64,000 nucleotides of DNA, taken from positions 1-64,000 of the forward strand of contig JADIIX010000129.1 in assembly GCA_027604505.1 (NCBI GenBank). Reading direction: 5' to 3'. Within the stretch, counting starts at the first letter, position 1. Every line of letters begins with the position of its first letter. The notes below the pieces were generated by a model. The model had not been told where the DNA came from, did no database searches, and worked only from the letters and a program-made list of their open reading frames with translations. Positions 1 to 12,254 of the stretch are shown piece after piece. A program made the translations under genes and the position numbers. This stretch comes from Gonapodya sp. JEL0774. Its lineage: Eukaryota; Monoblepharomycota; Monoblepharidomycetes; Monoblepharidales; Gonapodyaceae.

Positions 1-262
1 TACAAACCATCGACTCACCCCTCTTTGTGAGTTTTCCCCGACCAGAGTGGGGCCCGGCAACCTTTGCCGAGCAGCTCCTGTGACCCCATTCACTTCTTAA
101 AATCAAAAGAATGAAGGCCCACTTCGCTTTCACTCAGCGAAACTTCGTCACAACAGTCTTGACCTGGCAATGGGTGTTCTGATGGGTGACCTTCGTGTAC
201 AGCACCGGGTTCTCCTTCCTCATCGCCTTCACTATGTCCATCCAGCGCTTCTGCATTGTATC

Positions 263-1116
263 TCACTTTCCTGTTGCTTCAAAGGGCCAGATTACATTGG
301 CATGGTGCATCAGGACAACAGACAATGTGGTATTCCATGTAAAGTACTTCCCGGTGGATGCTTTGATAGCAGTAACCACGGTTCCCATTTCAATTGGCAT
401 GCTTGTTACAGTGTATTGGTGACAACACTCTGGGCAATTGTTTTGAGTTTTGCAAACTCCGGCATGAATGGTTTTCATGGGGAGCTGAGGACAAAGATGA
501 AATAGAACTAAATGAGCCCCAAGTTGCAAAAAAAAAGTTACCTCCTTCTCTTCTTCCATCATCTTTGTCCACGTATCTCCAATAGTAGCTCCAACAATCC
601 TGACTCTGTACTCCAGATGCTCCTGCCTGAACTCCTGCTCCTTCGATCTCTGGAAGAAAGTATAGCCCAATGGTAGCAGCTTCACCTTTTTCTGAGACGA
701 TGCTGGTTTGCAGGGGTGTCTGGGCTTCTTTGAGGCATTTCCAGGCTTGTGTGTTGGTAATGACTCAGTTGTCTTGTTGTCAGGTGCCAAGATGGCATCT
801 GGAACCCACAAATAGACCAAGTACATGAGAAAATACCACATTTATGATAGTAGTTGTGATTGGTACAGAAATGTTTCTCAACTGTGCTCTTACCGTGAAA
901 ATCCAGGTCATCAGACTTGCTGCTGCTTAACATGAGATTTCCGCTGAGATTTGCAATGTGTGACACCTCTTCAACAAGGTCATCAGTAGATTGATATGTT
1001 GCAGAGCCTCTGGAGGACTTTGAGGATTTATTTGCGATGTCAGGGAATGGCAAGCAAGATGTGTAGTAGGCAAAAAACCAGGGTTGTGTTGCGAGTGACT
1101 CATTTGTATTCATCAC
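263..1116 (-). CDS. HMG-box protein, three exons, possibly a broken gene
   Basis: Three exons join in frame: 1116-894, 798-542 and 484-263, giving 233 residues. Donors are GTAAGA and GTAACT; the acceptors end in TTCCAG and CCTCAG. Exon 2 ends with a segment that aligns without gaps to the C-terminal two thirds of an HMG box: Tyr-x-x-Phe near its start, then IGDTW and EEEKE at the positions of the usual LGxxW and EEK. The N-terminal 75 residues are Ser-rich. The part after the box has Cys residues (CPECC) and matches nothing I recognise. Directly after the TGA at 263-265 the same frame stays open for 42 more codons, to 134, with a protein-like composition (KRWMDIVKAMRKENP). The gene may therefore be interrupted by a nonsense change. 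The HMG box suggests DNA binding; the exact role is unknown. It could be a transposon-associated gene. Confidence 0.5.
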
Positions 1117-1219
1117 AAATTGACTAATATAATATATTCAGCATTGTTGTACTACTGCAACGTGCAAAAATGACACTAATTGCACTCGATCGTACAAGTC
1201 AAACGAGCAGAGTTTTGTG

Positions 1220-1247
1220 CTCCCAATTTGGACTCAAGAATTGGGAG
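1220..1247. repeat. Perfect 9-bp inverted repeat (hairpin)
   Basis: CTCCCAATT at 1220-1228 is repeated as its reverse complement at 1239-1247, with a 10-base loop. It lies in the 320-base gap between the HMG-box gene start and the myosin stop, a gap that holds no other recognisable element except a short direct repeat of GCGCAACCTCTCT near 1310-1355. Confidence 0.5.
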
Positions 1248-1435
1248 GGCACCAAATATGTTTGCCCGTGCCACATACCTTGTGTGCACCAAAGTTGGAA
1301 AAACTAAATTCTGCGCAACCTCTCTAATAACTGAATGTGGTGCGCAACCTCTCTCTTGAGCTCCTTGTAGACAAAAGAAGAGACATTCAAAATAAAAGAG
1401 TATATTCTGTGTCTACAAGTACGTGGCCATTAGCT

Positions 1436-4400
1436 CTATTCAATCAACTCCACATAATTGGCTGGCAGTAGTCCCTTTTTTGCAGTTCCCACTTTTGTTC
1501 CTGTCCACCATCCAGCATCATCTCGTGATGCAATTGAGATTATATCACCAGGTTCAAATGAGATTTCATCAGCCTCTTGTGCCTGAGTCAGATTGGGCAG
1601 ACATGGTAAAAAGCAGATGGAAACACAGGAAGGTGCATTTATGAAAAAAACGAGGTGCAAATAAATGTGCAACGCACCTGATATGCATACAATGCTTTGG
1701 CACGTGGCAGTTTCTTAGGTGGTGGTGGTGGTGGTTTCCCTTTTGCCTTCACTGCAGATGCAACTCCAACAGCACCCTCACTGGAGCTGTGTCCACTGAG
1801 GTTGAGCCGCCCATTTGATCCGGCTGCTGCCCCAGAACCCACAGGAACCACCTGATTCAATTTAGGAGTAGAGTGCAAGTTGGTCCCCAAAGTAGATTTA
1901 AGGTTCCCAATCGATCCACTTCCACCAAACCGCTGATTCAGCTGTGATGATAAACTGTGGTGGCTACTTAATTGGGAGTCTTGGTCCTCCTGCACTGCAA
2001 CTGGTTCAATTTTGCTCTGGGCTGTTACCCAGTTTTGGGAATGTGCAGCACCAATCTTACTGCTACGGGATTGCCCTGAGCGAGATCTACGCATTACCTG
2101 CAGCACAACATCTGCAAAGCTCACACCTTCCTTTCGGACAGGCTGTGTAGTTGGTGGAAGGCCTGGAGCCACCCGTACCTCAGCAATCTTCCCAGGCTAT
2201 ATAGTAGCATTGTGACAGGGCTATTAAGAAAGTGGCTTGCTTGGAAAAGGGACGTAACTCAGACCTTAATGACTGGTTTGGAGACACTAGTATCTGATAC
2301 AAAATTCATGGTCTGCTGTGCTGAGCCCTGAAATATTCCAGTCTTTTTGGTAGTGTACTGGATACTGAAGTCTCAAAGAGCATAAATTTGCGAACTGCAT
2401 AGTCATTACTTTTATTCAAAACTCACGTGTCGCTGAAGTTGAGGAAAAGGCCTGCAAATATCAGGATTACCACAGTTCTGCCTAAATGATTTCAGGCATC
2501 CAACGTTGATGGCACTTACTCTTCTTTGTTGCTCGCAAGTAATTCTCGCTCAGTATTGTAATAAGCTCGGTCTTGTAAGGACATTCACATATTGTTGAAT
2601 AATCAGATGCGTGTATTACCACAAAATTGTCCGCGTGCCGACTTGGTGTTAAAATTTCCATTGAAGTCAACTTCATTCGGCTGGTGTGATCAAGCTATAT
2701 ATGTTGTTCACACACCTTAGCATCACACCGGAAATCTCGCCAAGTATGATCTTTCGTTTCACCACTTTCATGAGCACGTTCTTATTCTTCGGATCTGGTT
2801 CTGCAGATAGCTCTGATCTTTCACCACCGATCTCTTCAGGAGGGGAAGGTATAGGGTCACATACCAGTACCAATGATGAATACGTGCTGGTCCGATATGA
2901 GAAGCTCCCTGTTGACCATCTTCCGAATGCAGATGAAACTACGTTAAGCCCCCCGCCGATCGATTCTACTTTCCATCAACGGTTACCTTGTATCGCCGGT
3001 CATATTTCTGAACAATCGCGGCAAAGCTGATGAGCTCGCTTTTGCCCTTTCATAATCAGAGCGATTCTGCACGTGAGATACCCACAAAGAGAAAGCAACG
3101 TTGAGGTCACCCACCACCAATGCTTTCAGTGTTGCATTATCGTTCACGTTTCCAAGATGATCACCGATAAATTCGGCATCAAGTGACTCTCGTCGACGCT
3201 CCTTCTGCTTGTATAGGATGTCAACCGCCTGGATGAACAGCTTGTTAGCTCTCCCCGGAGAACATGATAGTCAATGGACGAGGAGCGCGCGCACTTTCTT
3301 GCGCAGCTCGACAAAATGCTTGCGTGCTTTTGCTTTCCTCCAGTGCCGTTGGATAGTCTTCGCGTAAGAATCAAACTTGCGTTCACGCAGTTCCTCTAGA
3401 AGAAATAGCGATTCAGGAGCTTTGATGAACACCTACATGTTTGTACAGGTTCAGATCGCAAATGGAATGATGCCATGAAGTCTTTCAGCCCGGAGCGTCA
3501 CCTTTGTTTTCCCCAATTGCCACTGATCTTGACCTAGATTTGCCGCATCCATGATGACTTTAATACCCTGTTATCGGCAGGTGAACATGAAGACCAGCGC
3601 GGGACAGTAACACCAGAAGCGATTTACCGATTTCGCCTCACCGCGCCAGCTAGGGTACGTTTCCTTTGTCAAAATAGCGTATCGCTTCAGAAACTTATCT
3701 GGAATTACAGGTCGAGACCACATCTCACTGAATCGTCCCCTTCACCGCTTCTGGAAGGCATTTACATACCAAACGGTCCTCGGTAGCAGAATCCCGCTCG
3801 CCGAACTTTGATGTTTTCCTTCACTAAACGAGTGAAAGGGTACATTCAACCCACGCATTCAGTGAACAGCCTGCAAATTCGACCAGGGATACTCACAGTT
3901 AAGGTAGCGCACTTGATGGTCGACTCTGTGAGATGACATAAATGATCCATCTATCTCAAGAGGTAAGCTGCGAAATACTTCACATACCGCGAGTGGTCCC
4001 AATCGTGCGGTTGCTTATTTTCGTTTGGTTTTATGCAGCGAATGTACGATGGCACACACTTCGTGAGCTAGAGAAGGCGAGATGACATGACAAAAAAGCG
4101 CATCAATCCCATCAGAGCGAAGAGCGCGCACCGTGGATACAAGCTTTTGGCTCTGGTCCCGAATCTTTGTACCAGCTAGAACGGCGACCCAAGACCAATC
4201 TTAGTACTCCCACCTCCCTTATCCGTTAACAGCATAGGCTCGCCTGTTGTAGGACGCTTCTTATCATCCACGTCCACTGATTCGGGGAACAAATCCTTGA
4301 TGAAACCGCTGTGGAGGATAGCCTATGTGATCAACACCGATCACAAATCACAACAGATTCTCCTACTTGGAAGTGCTTTGCATACTGTGGTCGCGATAAG

Positions 4401-7391
4401 CTTGAATCGGTTCATGTATCGCGGGTTGGAACAGACTTACAGTATGATCAAGTCCCTGAACAGCGAATCCTTATTGGACTCCACAAACCCATCTGAATCA
4501 TAATCCACGGAGCCTGCATAGTGATGAACTGTGAAGTGAGAGCCTGCTGTTCCAAGATGTTTGTTGCTGCCTATTGTAGACCCCAGTTTCTCAACGAACT
4601 TGGAATCCGCTCCATCTAACGAATTGCCAAATGAACGAGAGTTACGAGACACGGTACAAAACGATTAAAGACTGTTTCCTCACCGGTGACGGCATGCATT
4701 GTTGCGCAGACGTCATCCAATACTGAGAATATGCCCGGAGGACGTTTTGCCTCTATCAAGTCGACCACGATTCTGACGATCTCTTGGAGTTAAAGAAAAA
4801 CTGAACCTTTTTCAGGATCATTTGTTCTCACCGATTGTTGAAGTACGGTATGGGCTCCCACTTAATTCCTTCCGCGGCTGGTGAGGATGCGACAAGTCAA
4901 CAATCAAATGCACCGTTTAATTTCTGAATCAATAGGACAACGAACCATACTCTTCCTGTTCATTCTTTAGCGTGAGCTCAATGAAAACTGGAACCACGTC
5001 GAAAATTTTATATGATGAGTTAACACTAATCCCGCAAGATAACCCACTCTGCTGTAACCTTTCGTTAACATAATTGATTGAGAACTGCTGGTACCCATTC
5101 TTTTGGAAGACTGAGAGTGACATCAGAGGTAAGCTCTGTCTTTCAGAAAGACAGAAGTAAGCTCTGTCTTTCTAAAAAGTTTACCTACTTTCAAAGCCTT
5201 CGACAAACAGGATTAGAACTTGCTACAAGAGATTAGAATCGCTTGACACACCATAAATATCCAAAACTCCCAGCACAACGGCTTTGGAAGATCCCGGATA
5301 CAGCATTGCATTATTGACGGCACTCACGATCCAATCGAACATCCCTACAATGGAAAAAACAAAACGTTAAGTCAAAGGCTTGGTCGAGCAATTCACAAAA
5401 CATACCACCCACTAGTATACAATGCCTTGGCAAGTGCGTCGCGTGTTGTTCGAGCTTGTTGAGCATTCAGTGGGACATTGTACGACTCGCCCCTTCGACC
5501 AGTCTCAATGTATCTCGAAGTCAGTTTTGTCTGAAGGTCATTTTCTTGGATACCAAGAAGAAACGCGGGGTAGGCGAGGGATCGCTGATCGGAGAGCTGA
5601 GCATGATTGTTGTCCTCATCGAATTCAAGATTTCCCAAGTGTAGCACACCGGCCAGGATCTTGTGGGACAGTAATATTTTGGACAAACGATTCGTCTCAA
5701 TCAAATCTCCGATACGCACTGCAAGTATGGTAGACTGGTCGGACTCAGCGATCTTACAAACTCCCATGGCCGTTCGCATTGCCTGATATTCCTCTGCATC
5801 ATCAATGCCGTCTGCATCGAACGCTTTCGAGCAGCTGGGTGGGATGTAGCACATCACCTTGAGCGTTGTTGTTGCTTGGTCCACCAAACCAGTGGTGCTC
5901 ACTTCAAATAATTAAAATACTGGGGCCCGGACGAGAGGCCAAGATCCTTTTTCTCCTGAGTTGACGCCGCCTTCGTCAGTTGGTAAAAAACGTGGAAGTT
6001 CCTCTCGCCTTTTTTCCCGAGAAATGAGAGATTATGGGTCCAGGAGGATTATCAAGGGCACGGGCACCTTACCTTGGCTTGGACCGACGACCCGACTCTT
6101 TTCAAGCAAAAAATTGCTAATAGTTCCACCGACTGGTTGTCCTCCACGAGAAAATGCGATTTCGAAATACTTTCCGAACCGACTGGAGTTATTGTTTCGC
6201 AAGGTTTTTGCGTTGCCAAAAGCCTCGAGAAGAGGATTCGACTGCATGTAGAAAATGAAGTATTTGTACACCTGTCGGACTCAACTGCAATAGATTCCCA
6301 CCTCCAAAATAATTCGCTTAACTTGCTCGACCACCTCAGTTCCTCTTCCAGAAACTGCGGCCAGGTAGTTCATAACGAGCTTCGCACTGCCAAACGGAAA
6401 TGGTGAGGCCGATGGCACCTGGTACAAAGCCCCATCCCAACGAAAAGCACAAACTCCCACCTTTCCGTCTTACCGGCTCCAGATTCGCCCGATATAATGA
6501 CGCACTGACTCTCTTCGTCCGAGACAAGGTGTTGAAACATTGTATCCGTCAAGGCATAAATGTGAGGAGGATTTTCATGCGAGGCAGCTCCACGGTAAAG
6601 TTGAATTTCTTTCGAGGTGAAATAGGGTAACTTTTTGTATGGATTCTGGGTCAAAAGCGTTCCATCAACAATTTGTCTCAGACCGAGATTTTCAAATAAC
6701 AAAAGACGGAACCAAGTTTGTAGATTTTGTGGCACCCAAAATTCACCACAAAATGCACAATGTCGTGCATCCGAGTCGAATCTGAGCCCATCTCGGAACC
6801 AGTTACGAGACTTCAAACTTCCACTACCTCGGACACACCGAAGATACAGCTTCCATTCCACGCAAGATTGACCCGTAACATCACAAGAAGTGGCATCATA
6901 GTCTGAGCTTAATGGAATCAAGCCTCGCGCCCTTTCGACGACGGAAGCGACCTCCAAGAAGACCGAAATCTCCGCATAATCAAGCTCCCCCTTTTCCATC
7001 TTCATTTGGTTTGTGCTGTGATATGCACGATCGTAAATCGGCTTCCGTTTCTTGGCGATGGCACTCACCAAAGCCACCAACGTTGGTCCAATGTAGGTGT
7101 AGATGGCATCCGCCAAGTACCTTTTGGCAGGAGGCGGTATAGTCAGATGATTTGGCAGTTAGAAAATAAGGCCGAGAGTGAGAGTTTCCAAGTTCCCCGT
7201 GATGGTGATAGTAATTTCATTTTCGCGTGTTAACGAGTAGAGTGGCTACCATCATGACGGAGAATGGCGAAGGACCGCAATCAGTAGCACACGCACCTCT
7301 TTTTCAAGTTTTCGACGATCTGATCTTCCACGACCTTCGTCAGAAGAACCATGTCCTCCACCCCTGCGCTCTGATTGGCCTTGGACTGCCA
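1436..7391 (-). CDS. MYO1: Class I unconventional myosin, MYO1E/F-like (motor, IQ, TH1, Pro-rich, SH3)
   Basis: This is an actin motor that links membranes to actin, normally at endocytic sites. Pieces in order on the minus strand are: [19 protein letters not shown] (about 7350-7290); the YTYIG segment (7120); NPYKKLPYF and the P-loop GESGAGKT (6640-6430); switch [14 protein letters not shown] (6200); the HLGNLEF region (5640); [16 protein letters not shown] (5270-5050); [23 protein letters not shown] (4750); [14 protein letters not shown] (4500); [15 protein letters not shown] (4030); the IQ motif [16 protein letters not shown] (3350); [18 protein letters not shown] (3200); TH1 (3050-2180); a Pro-rich TH2 with a PPPPPPKK run (1720); and an SH3 domain ending NYVELIE-stop at 1436. 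There are more than 15 introns. The first exon with the ATG was not placed; it lies between about 7391 and 7580. The protein stops right after SH3, with no acidic Arp2/3-binding tail. Confidence 0.93.
5130..5172. repeat. Short direct repeat plus palindrome inside a myosin intron
   Basis: A 15-base unit beginning TAAGCTCTG occurs at 5130-5144 and again at 5158-5172. Between them the first copy is followed by its partial reverse complement, so that 5136-5154 forms a 9-bp-arm palindrome with a single central base. It lies in the myosin intron just beyond the 9-nt micro-exon at 5189-5197. Confidence 0.6.
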
Positions 7392-7581
7392 GAAAGCCCT
7401 GTTCATAGACCCACAAACATGAATCAGATATGCACCATCAAGGGCTCGATGGGAGGACAGATGGTGGACACCAACATAGCACCCTGGAATTGATGGGTTT
7501 GTGACAATCGTTGATCTGTCTGTTCACAGAACAGAACAACTGCGGACACATTGGTGTCATGGCCACATCCCGGAGAACCCA

Positions 7582-9124
7582 ATGGTACCACAAGAGGACA
7601 CGCCCCCCGCTAATCTCACCTTAGCCAGAGACAAGCACGTACGGTGTGAGTGGTACATGATATTTTCCGATTTCTACGGGCAATCTGGCATCTGTCGCAT
7701 TTTCATATCGATTCCAAGACTTCCAACAATGTTTGAAAGTTCTGCCACGTCCCTACGTCAGCGGTGAAACGAACCGCATGACGTTTGCCTTCTTTGCTCT
7801 GGGTGCCTTGGATCTGTTGGGCGCCGTGAATGATTTTCCACCACACGAGCGTCAGGAAATGATTGATTGGATTTACGCGCAACAGGTGAGCCTGTCAGGG
7901 AGATGTCCTAGCAATAGTTCGTAGCGCACTCCTGAAGTATTTCAATAGATTCTACCTGACCCAGAAGGTGGGTGACGACACATCCTTGAATGGCAACGTG
8001 GTTTATGTGAGACATCTGATTGCAATTCTTGCAGACCCTTGTCGCGTATGTGGCTTTCGTGGTGGTCCCTTCATGGGATCTCAGTTTTCCGCAGATGGAG
8101 TGAGTGGATGAACATTTGTGTGAGATTTCTGTTCGAAAGTCAATAGTCTTGCATCGGGAGGACTCAAAACTCCATCCATACGACGGTTCGCATATCACCA
8201 TGACTTACACTGCGATTCAATGTCTCCTCATCCTGGGTGATGATCTTTCGAAAGTGGACCGGAATGCTGTGACGGGGGGTTTGGCTACACTTCAGCAATC
8301 AAATGGGAGCTATACACCTGTGGTTGGAGGCATGGAATCGGACATGCGCTTTCTTTATTGCGCTTGTGCAGTAAGCTACATGCTCAACGATTGGCGAGGC
8401 GTAGATATTCTGCGGGCAACTCGCTTCATCGAAGCAAGTCGTGTGAGAAGCAATGTTAATCAGATTTCGATTTTGCGTTTTTTTATGAACGTCCTCTTTC
8501 TGCTAACGTGTGGAGTCTTATGACTTTGGTTTTGGCCAAGGCCCCACTCTCGAGTCGCATGGTGGATCGACATTCTGTGCTCTATCATCGCTGTGGCTCA
8601 TGAGCCAGAATAATCCCATCATAGAATCGTTTTCCCCCATGACAGCCAAGTGGTGTCTCTCGTTGCAAGAAAATGGTTTTCATGGCAGGCAGTATAAGCC
8701 AGATGTATGTAAGTTGTTGCGATCAAACGCTACCGACACTGACTTCTTTTCTTGCACCCAATGTTAGGACACCTGTTATTCATTTTGGATTGGGGCGTCT
8801 TTGAAGGTAAATTCAGGTACATATTGCTGCATGTCACATCTGAACGCTCAAGGTCCCCATGGACATCAGATCCTTTCTGCTGACGTATTTATCAACAAAT
8901 CGCTAAATGTGGATTTCCTCTTGGGTACGCAGAACCAAATCATTGGTGGCTTTGGCAAATATGCACATATGCCGCCAGACATTTTGCACGCTTACATGGG
9001 GTTAGCTGCTCTGAGTTTGATGGACTATCCAGGTTTAAAACCGATAAATCCAGCTCTGAATTTGTCTCGGGATGTAGTGGAGTTTATGCAGTCGAGTAGT
9101 GTTTGGTGGAAAAGGTCATCATGA
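7582..9124 (+). CDS. CDC43: Protein geranylgeranyltransferase type I, beta subunit
   Basis: This is the catalytic, zinc-binding subunit that attaches geranylgeranyl to CaaX proteins such as Rho, Rac and Cdc42. The ATG at 7582 opens a first exon (MVPQEDTPPANLTLARDKHVR). It splices at GTGAGT to FQQCLKVLPRPY, rebuilding the family start in which a short N-terminus precedes RHVRFFQRCL. Later exons give FFALGALDLLG, WIYAQQ, CGFRGGPF, HPYDGSHITMTYTAIQCL, GGMESDMRFLYCA and ESHGGSTFCALSSLWLM. They also give DTCYSFWIGASLK (zinc ligands Asp and Cys) and PDILHAYMGLAALSLM (zinc ligand His). Length and motif order match the family. It is divergent from the myosin gene, with fewer than 200 bases between the two starts, so they may share a promoter. 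About seven introns; their inner borders are approximate. Confidence 0.92.
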
Positions 9125-9345
9125 CTGCATGTAGTGTACTATGCAGACAGGGTCCGCTCCAATTGATTTGGCCCAGTCGTTCTGACGTCACATTGATGTA
9201 GTAGACTTAGTTTCTGCGGAACGAAAGTAGTAAATAGGGAATTGGTTAAGCCGTTCACGATCGTCCGGGTGTCAATAATTGTGGGTCTTCGCACATACAC
9301 ACCCGGCAGACTTCCCCTGTGGATAAGCCGCTCCATCGATCCATC

Positions 9346-12096
9346 ATGGCTTCCACAACAGACCCATCGCATGCAGCTGTCACCTCACAGTCTGTCCCAC
9401 ATCATCCATTGGCTACCGGCGTCATAGGCTCACATATCGAGCAACTTGGGTACGAATGGGTGGAGCTTGTCGACCCATCCTCCAAGAACTGCTTCTTTGC
9501 GAATATTAAGACGGGAGATTGTATATGGTCAAGACCAGAAGGAACGAGCATGTGAGGTTTCGTGAAAACTCTTTCTGCTTCGATTTTGCATCCAATACCG
9601 CCGGAATCCGGAATCCTCAATCGCCCCTGGCATCATGATACCTGCTCATAATCTCTATCGATCGACCGTGTGCGGTCCATCATATGACCCTCAGCCGGTT
9701 CTCTAACCCGGAAGGGAATGAATGGTGGGAGCTTTGGGACTCGCAACAGTCAAGGGTCTACTACTACAATACAAGGACTGCGAAATCAGACTGGGTGAAG
9801 CCGCCTGATGGTGGGTTGCTCATGCGCTTTTGGTTGGTTCTTTTCAACTGGAAGTGGAATCCTACATCTGACAAAACGCGCTTCTCACTTTCTCCTCCTT
9901 CACCCCGGGCAGACAACGCCATCATACCCCTCATCGCTATTCAAAAGTCTTCGGTTGGAGAGCGAATGTCCCTCACTATTGCTCCTAAATCGTCAGATGT
10001 CGTTCGAAGCCCCTCCAGACAGGGCCAACCGGCTCCACCCCTTTACTCTCCGTCCTCAGCACCTTCTCCCTTGCAACTCTCACCTTCCGCCAGCTCTGCG
10101 GTTGGTCGCTCCCTGTCTTCTTCGTCGAGATTTGCCAGAGTGCCTACATCTTCGAACCCAGATGACTCGGCAGAATCACAATTGCAGGGAGACTTGAAAC
10201 CGCTATCCACATCTGCCAACGTCTCCAGGGACCCCTCTTTCAGAACGAAACCCCACCAGCTTGTCTCGCCGAAATCTGGCCGTTATCCTGGTAGTCTCGA
10301 TAACTTGGTCAAGTCGGAATTGCTTCCTCCCCTACCCACCGCTCCACTGTCACCAAGACCCAAGGGAAGCCAAGATAACCTCCTAGTCCCCTATCATAAG
10401 GATGCAAATATTGCTGCAAAAGCGAAAACAGAAGGAATTAGCGGACCGGTGTTCAATGAAAGTGAGAATTATGTGACAACTCTCTTGCCTATGAGTCGCT
10501 TGAATATTCATCGATCTGCTGACGATCTTCACCGGACTTTTCATAGCTGCTGCCAAGCTCTTGAGCCCTTTCAATCATAAATCAATTTCACAACTCTCCG
10601 ATAAACCACAGTCATACCCAGCGTTGCCGAAAGACCTCACTCGGGACATTACACAATTTCGCATTGAAGGTTTCGCAAAGAAGTATTTTTCAGAGCATCG
10701 AAAGGGGCTATTACGGAGGCGGGTTCCCCCCGAGAAGATGCTCGAATGGTCCAAAGAATCTCTGCGGTCGCCCTTACTAGTTTTAAACAAAGACGTCCAC
10801 AAAGATGCTTTAAAGTCATTCAGAGCTATTCAATTTTTGATGGGGGACAAGGCTGGCAGCAAGTCACCTGTCACAGCCACACCACCGAACATTGATGAGA
10901 TGCAACGATTGCTGGAAATGGGCATCAACAAGGGTGTATTGCGAGATGAAATCCTTGTGCAATTGTGCAAGCAACTCACTCGCAATCCTCACAAAGAATC
11001 GGAGTACAAAGGTTGGGAACTTATGGGAGTGCTACTAATTGGGTTTCCGCCATCCAAGAACTTCGAGCAGTATCTTGAGTCGTTTATTTCCACTGGCGTT
11101 CGAAGCGAGGATGCCAAGATATCTACTCTGGCACTTAATTGTCAAAAGAAGCTTGTGCGTATTGGTAAATCCGGTCCACGAGGAAAGGTGCCGGCGGCGG
11201 CAGAGGTGGAGAGGGCAAGGGTGAGTACATTGCCAGAATGTGCTCACGAACTTACACTAAGACCAATCACACAGATTGCTGCTTATTCGCCATCGGTTTT
11301 TGGAGAGAGTCTGGAAGAGGTGATGAACATTCAGGCCAAGGACTTCCCCACAGATGAAGTTCCGCGGGTCATGGTTTTCTTGGCCGACTCCGTTCTCCAG
11401 CTTGGAGGTTGCAAGACTGAAGGAATTTTCCGAGTCCCTGGTGATGCTGACTCTGTAGCTGAGCTGAAGTGTCGGATAGAAAATCGAAATTGTGAGTGCA
11501 CCATTTACATATCCTCCTTCCTGTTATCGATCTTGTCTAATCCATAGTTCCACAGACGACATAACTGGTATTTTCGGTTCGTTCGACTTTCGTTCCTACT
11601 AATTCAAATTTGTACTCAGCTCGCTTCTCGCAGATCCCTCAGTACCCGCGTCCCTCTTGAAATTGTGGATGAGGGAGCTTGCCGAGCCCATAATCCCAGT
11701 CGAGCAGTACGAATCTTGCATTGAGGTTGGTAAGAGAGACCTGGAAAAGAAGAAAGATATGACGGAGGACGCTTGGCATATCGTGAAACAACTCCCCACA
11801 GTGAGCAGAGCGGTTGCGCAGTACATAGTACACTTTCTGAGAGTGAGAATTGTTTTTATTTTTGACATCATGGCCGCGTTTGATTCTGTGCATCGTATGG
11901 TTTCTGTTAGATCGTTGCTGATCCTGAAAATCAAAAGGTTACAAAAATGAACCTGAACAACTTGGCAATGGTGTTCGCACCAAATTTTTTGCGATGTCCT
12001 TCCGACAACCCTGCATTAATTTTTGAGAACACGAAGTACGAGCAAGCATTTTTAAAGGTGCTGATTTCTTCGAATGTCACTCTTGAATTCTGTTGA
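9346..12096 (+). CDS. WW-WW-MyTH4-RhoGAP protein (Vilse / ARHGAP39 type)
   Basis: This is a GTPase-activating protein for Rho-family GTPases with the domain order of animal Vilse. The ATG at 9346 starts MASTTDPSHAA. WW domain 1 is at about 9440-9540 (YEWVELVDP to CIWSRPEG); WW domain 2 is at 9720-9810 (NEWWELWDS, YYYNTRT, DWVKPPD). A Ser/Pro-rich linker of about 240 residues follows (9915-10570). The MyTH4 domain runs from about 10640 to 11170 (FAKKYF, LRDEILVQLCKQLTRNP, GWELMGVLL). RhoGAP runs from about 11290 to 12060, with the arginine finger in EGIFRVPG and NLAMVFAPNFLRCP near its end. The stop is TGA at 12094-12096. At least six introns. The Pro-rich linker and the WW domains suggest recruitment by proline-rich partners. 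Confidence 0.9.
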
Positions 12097-12254
12097 AAGC
12101 GAGGCGTCCCCGCATCCTCGCAAATTGTCGTAGTTTCAAACTTTGCATAGGAGTGCCTTTGTCTGACATATTATTATATTTACGTATCAGTGATATATGT
12201 AGGATCAGTGCCTGTGGTTTCCTTCTCACCTAACAACTTCCGATACTCGAAACC

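Noticed and set aside
263-265. Programmed read-through of the TGA in the HMG-box gene
   Set aside because: The base after the stop and its context (TGA GAT) do not match known read-through contexts; breakage is the simpler reading.
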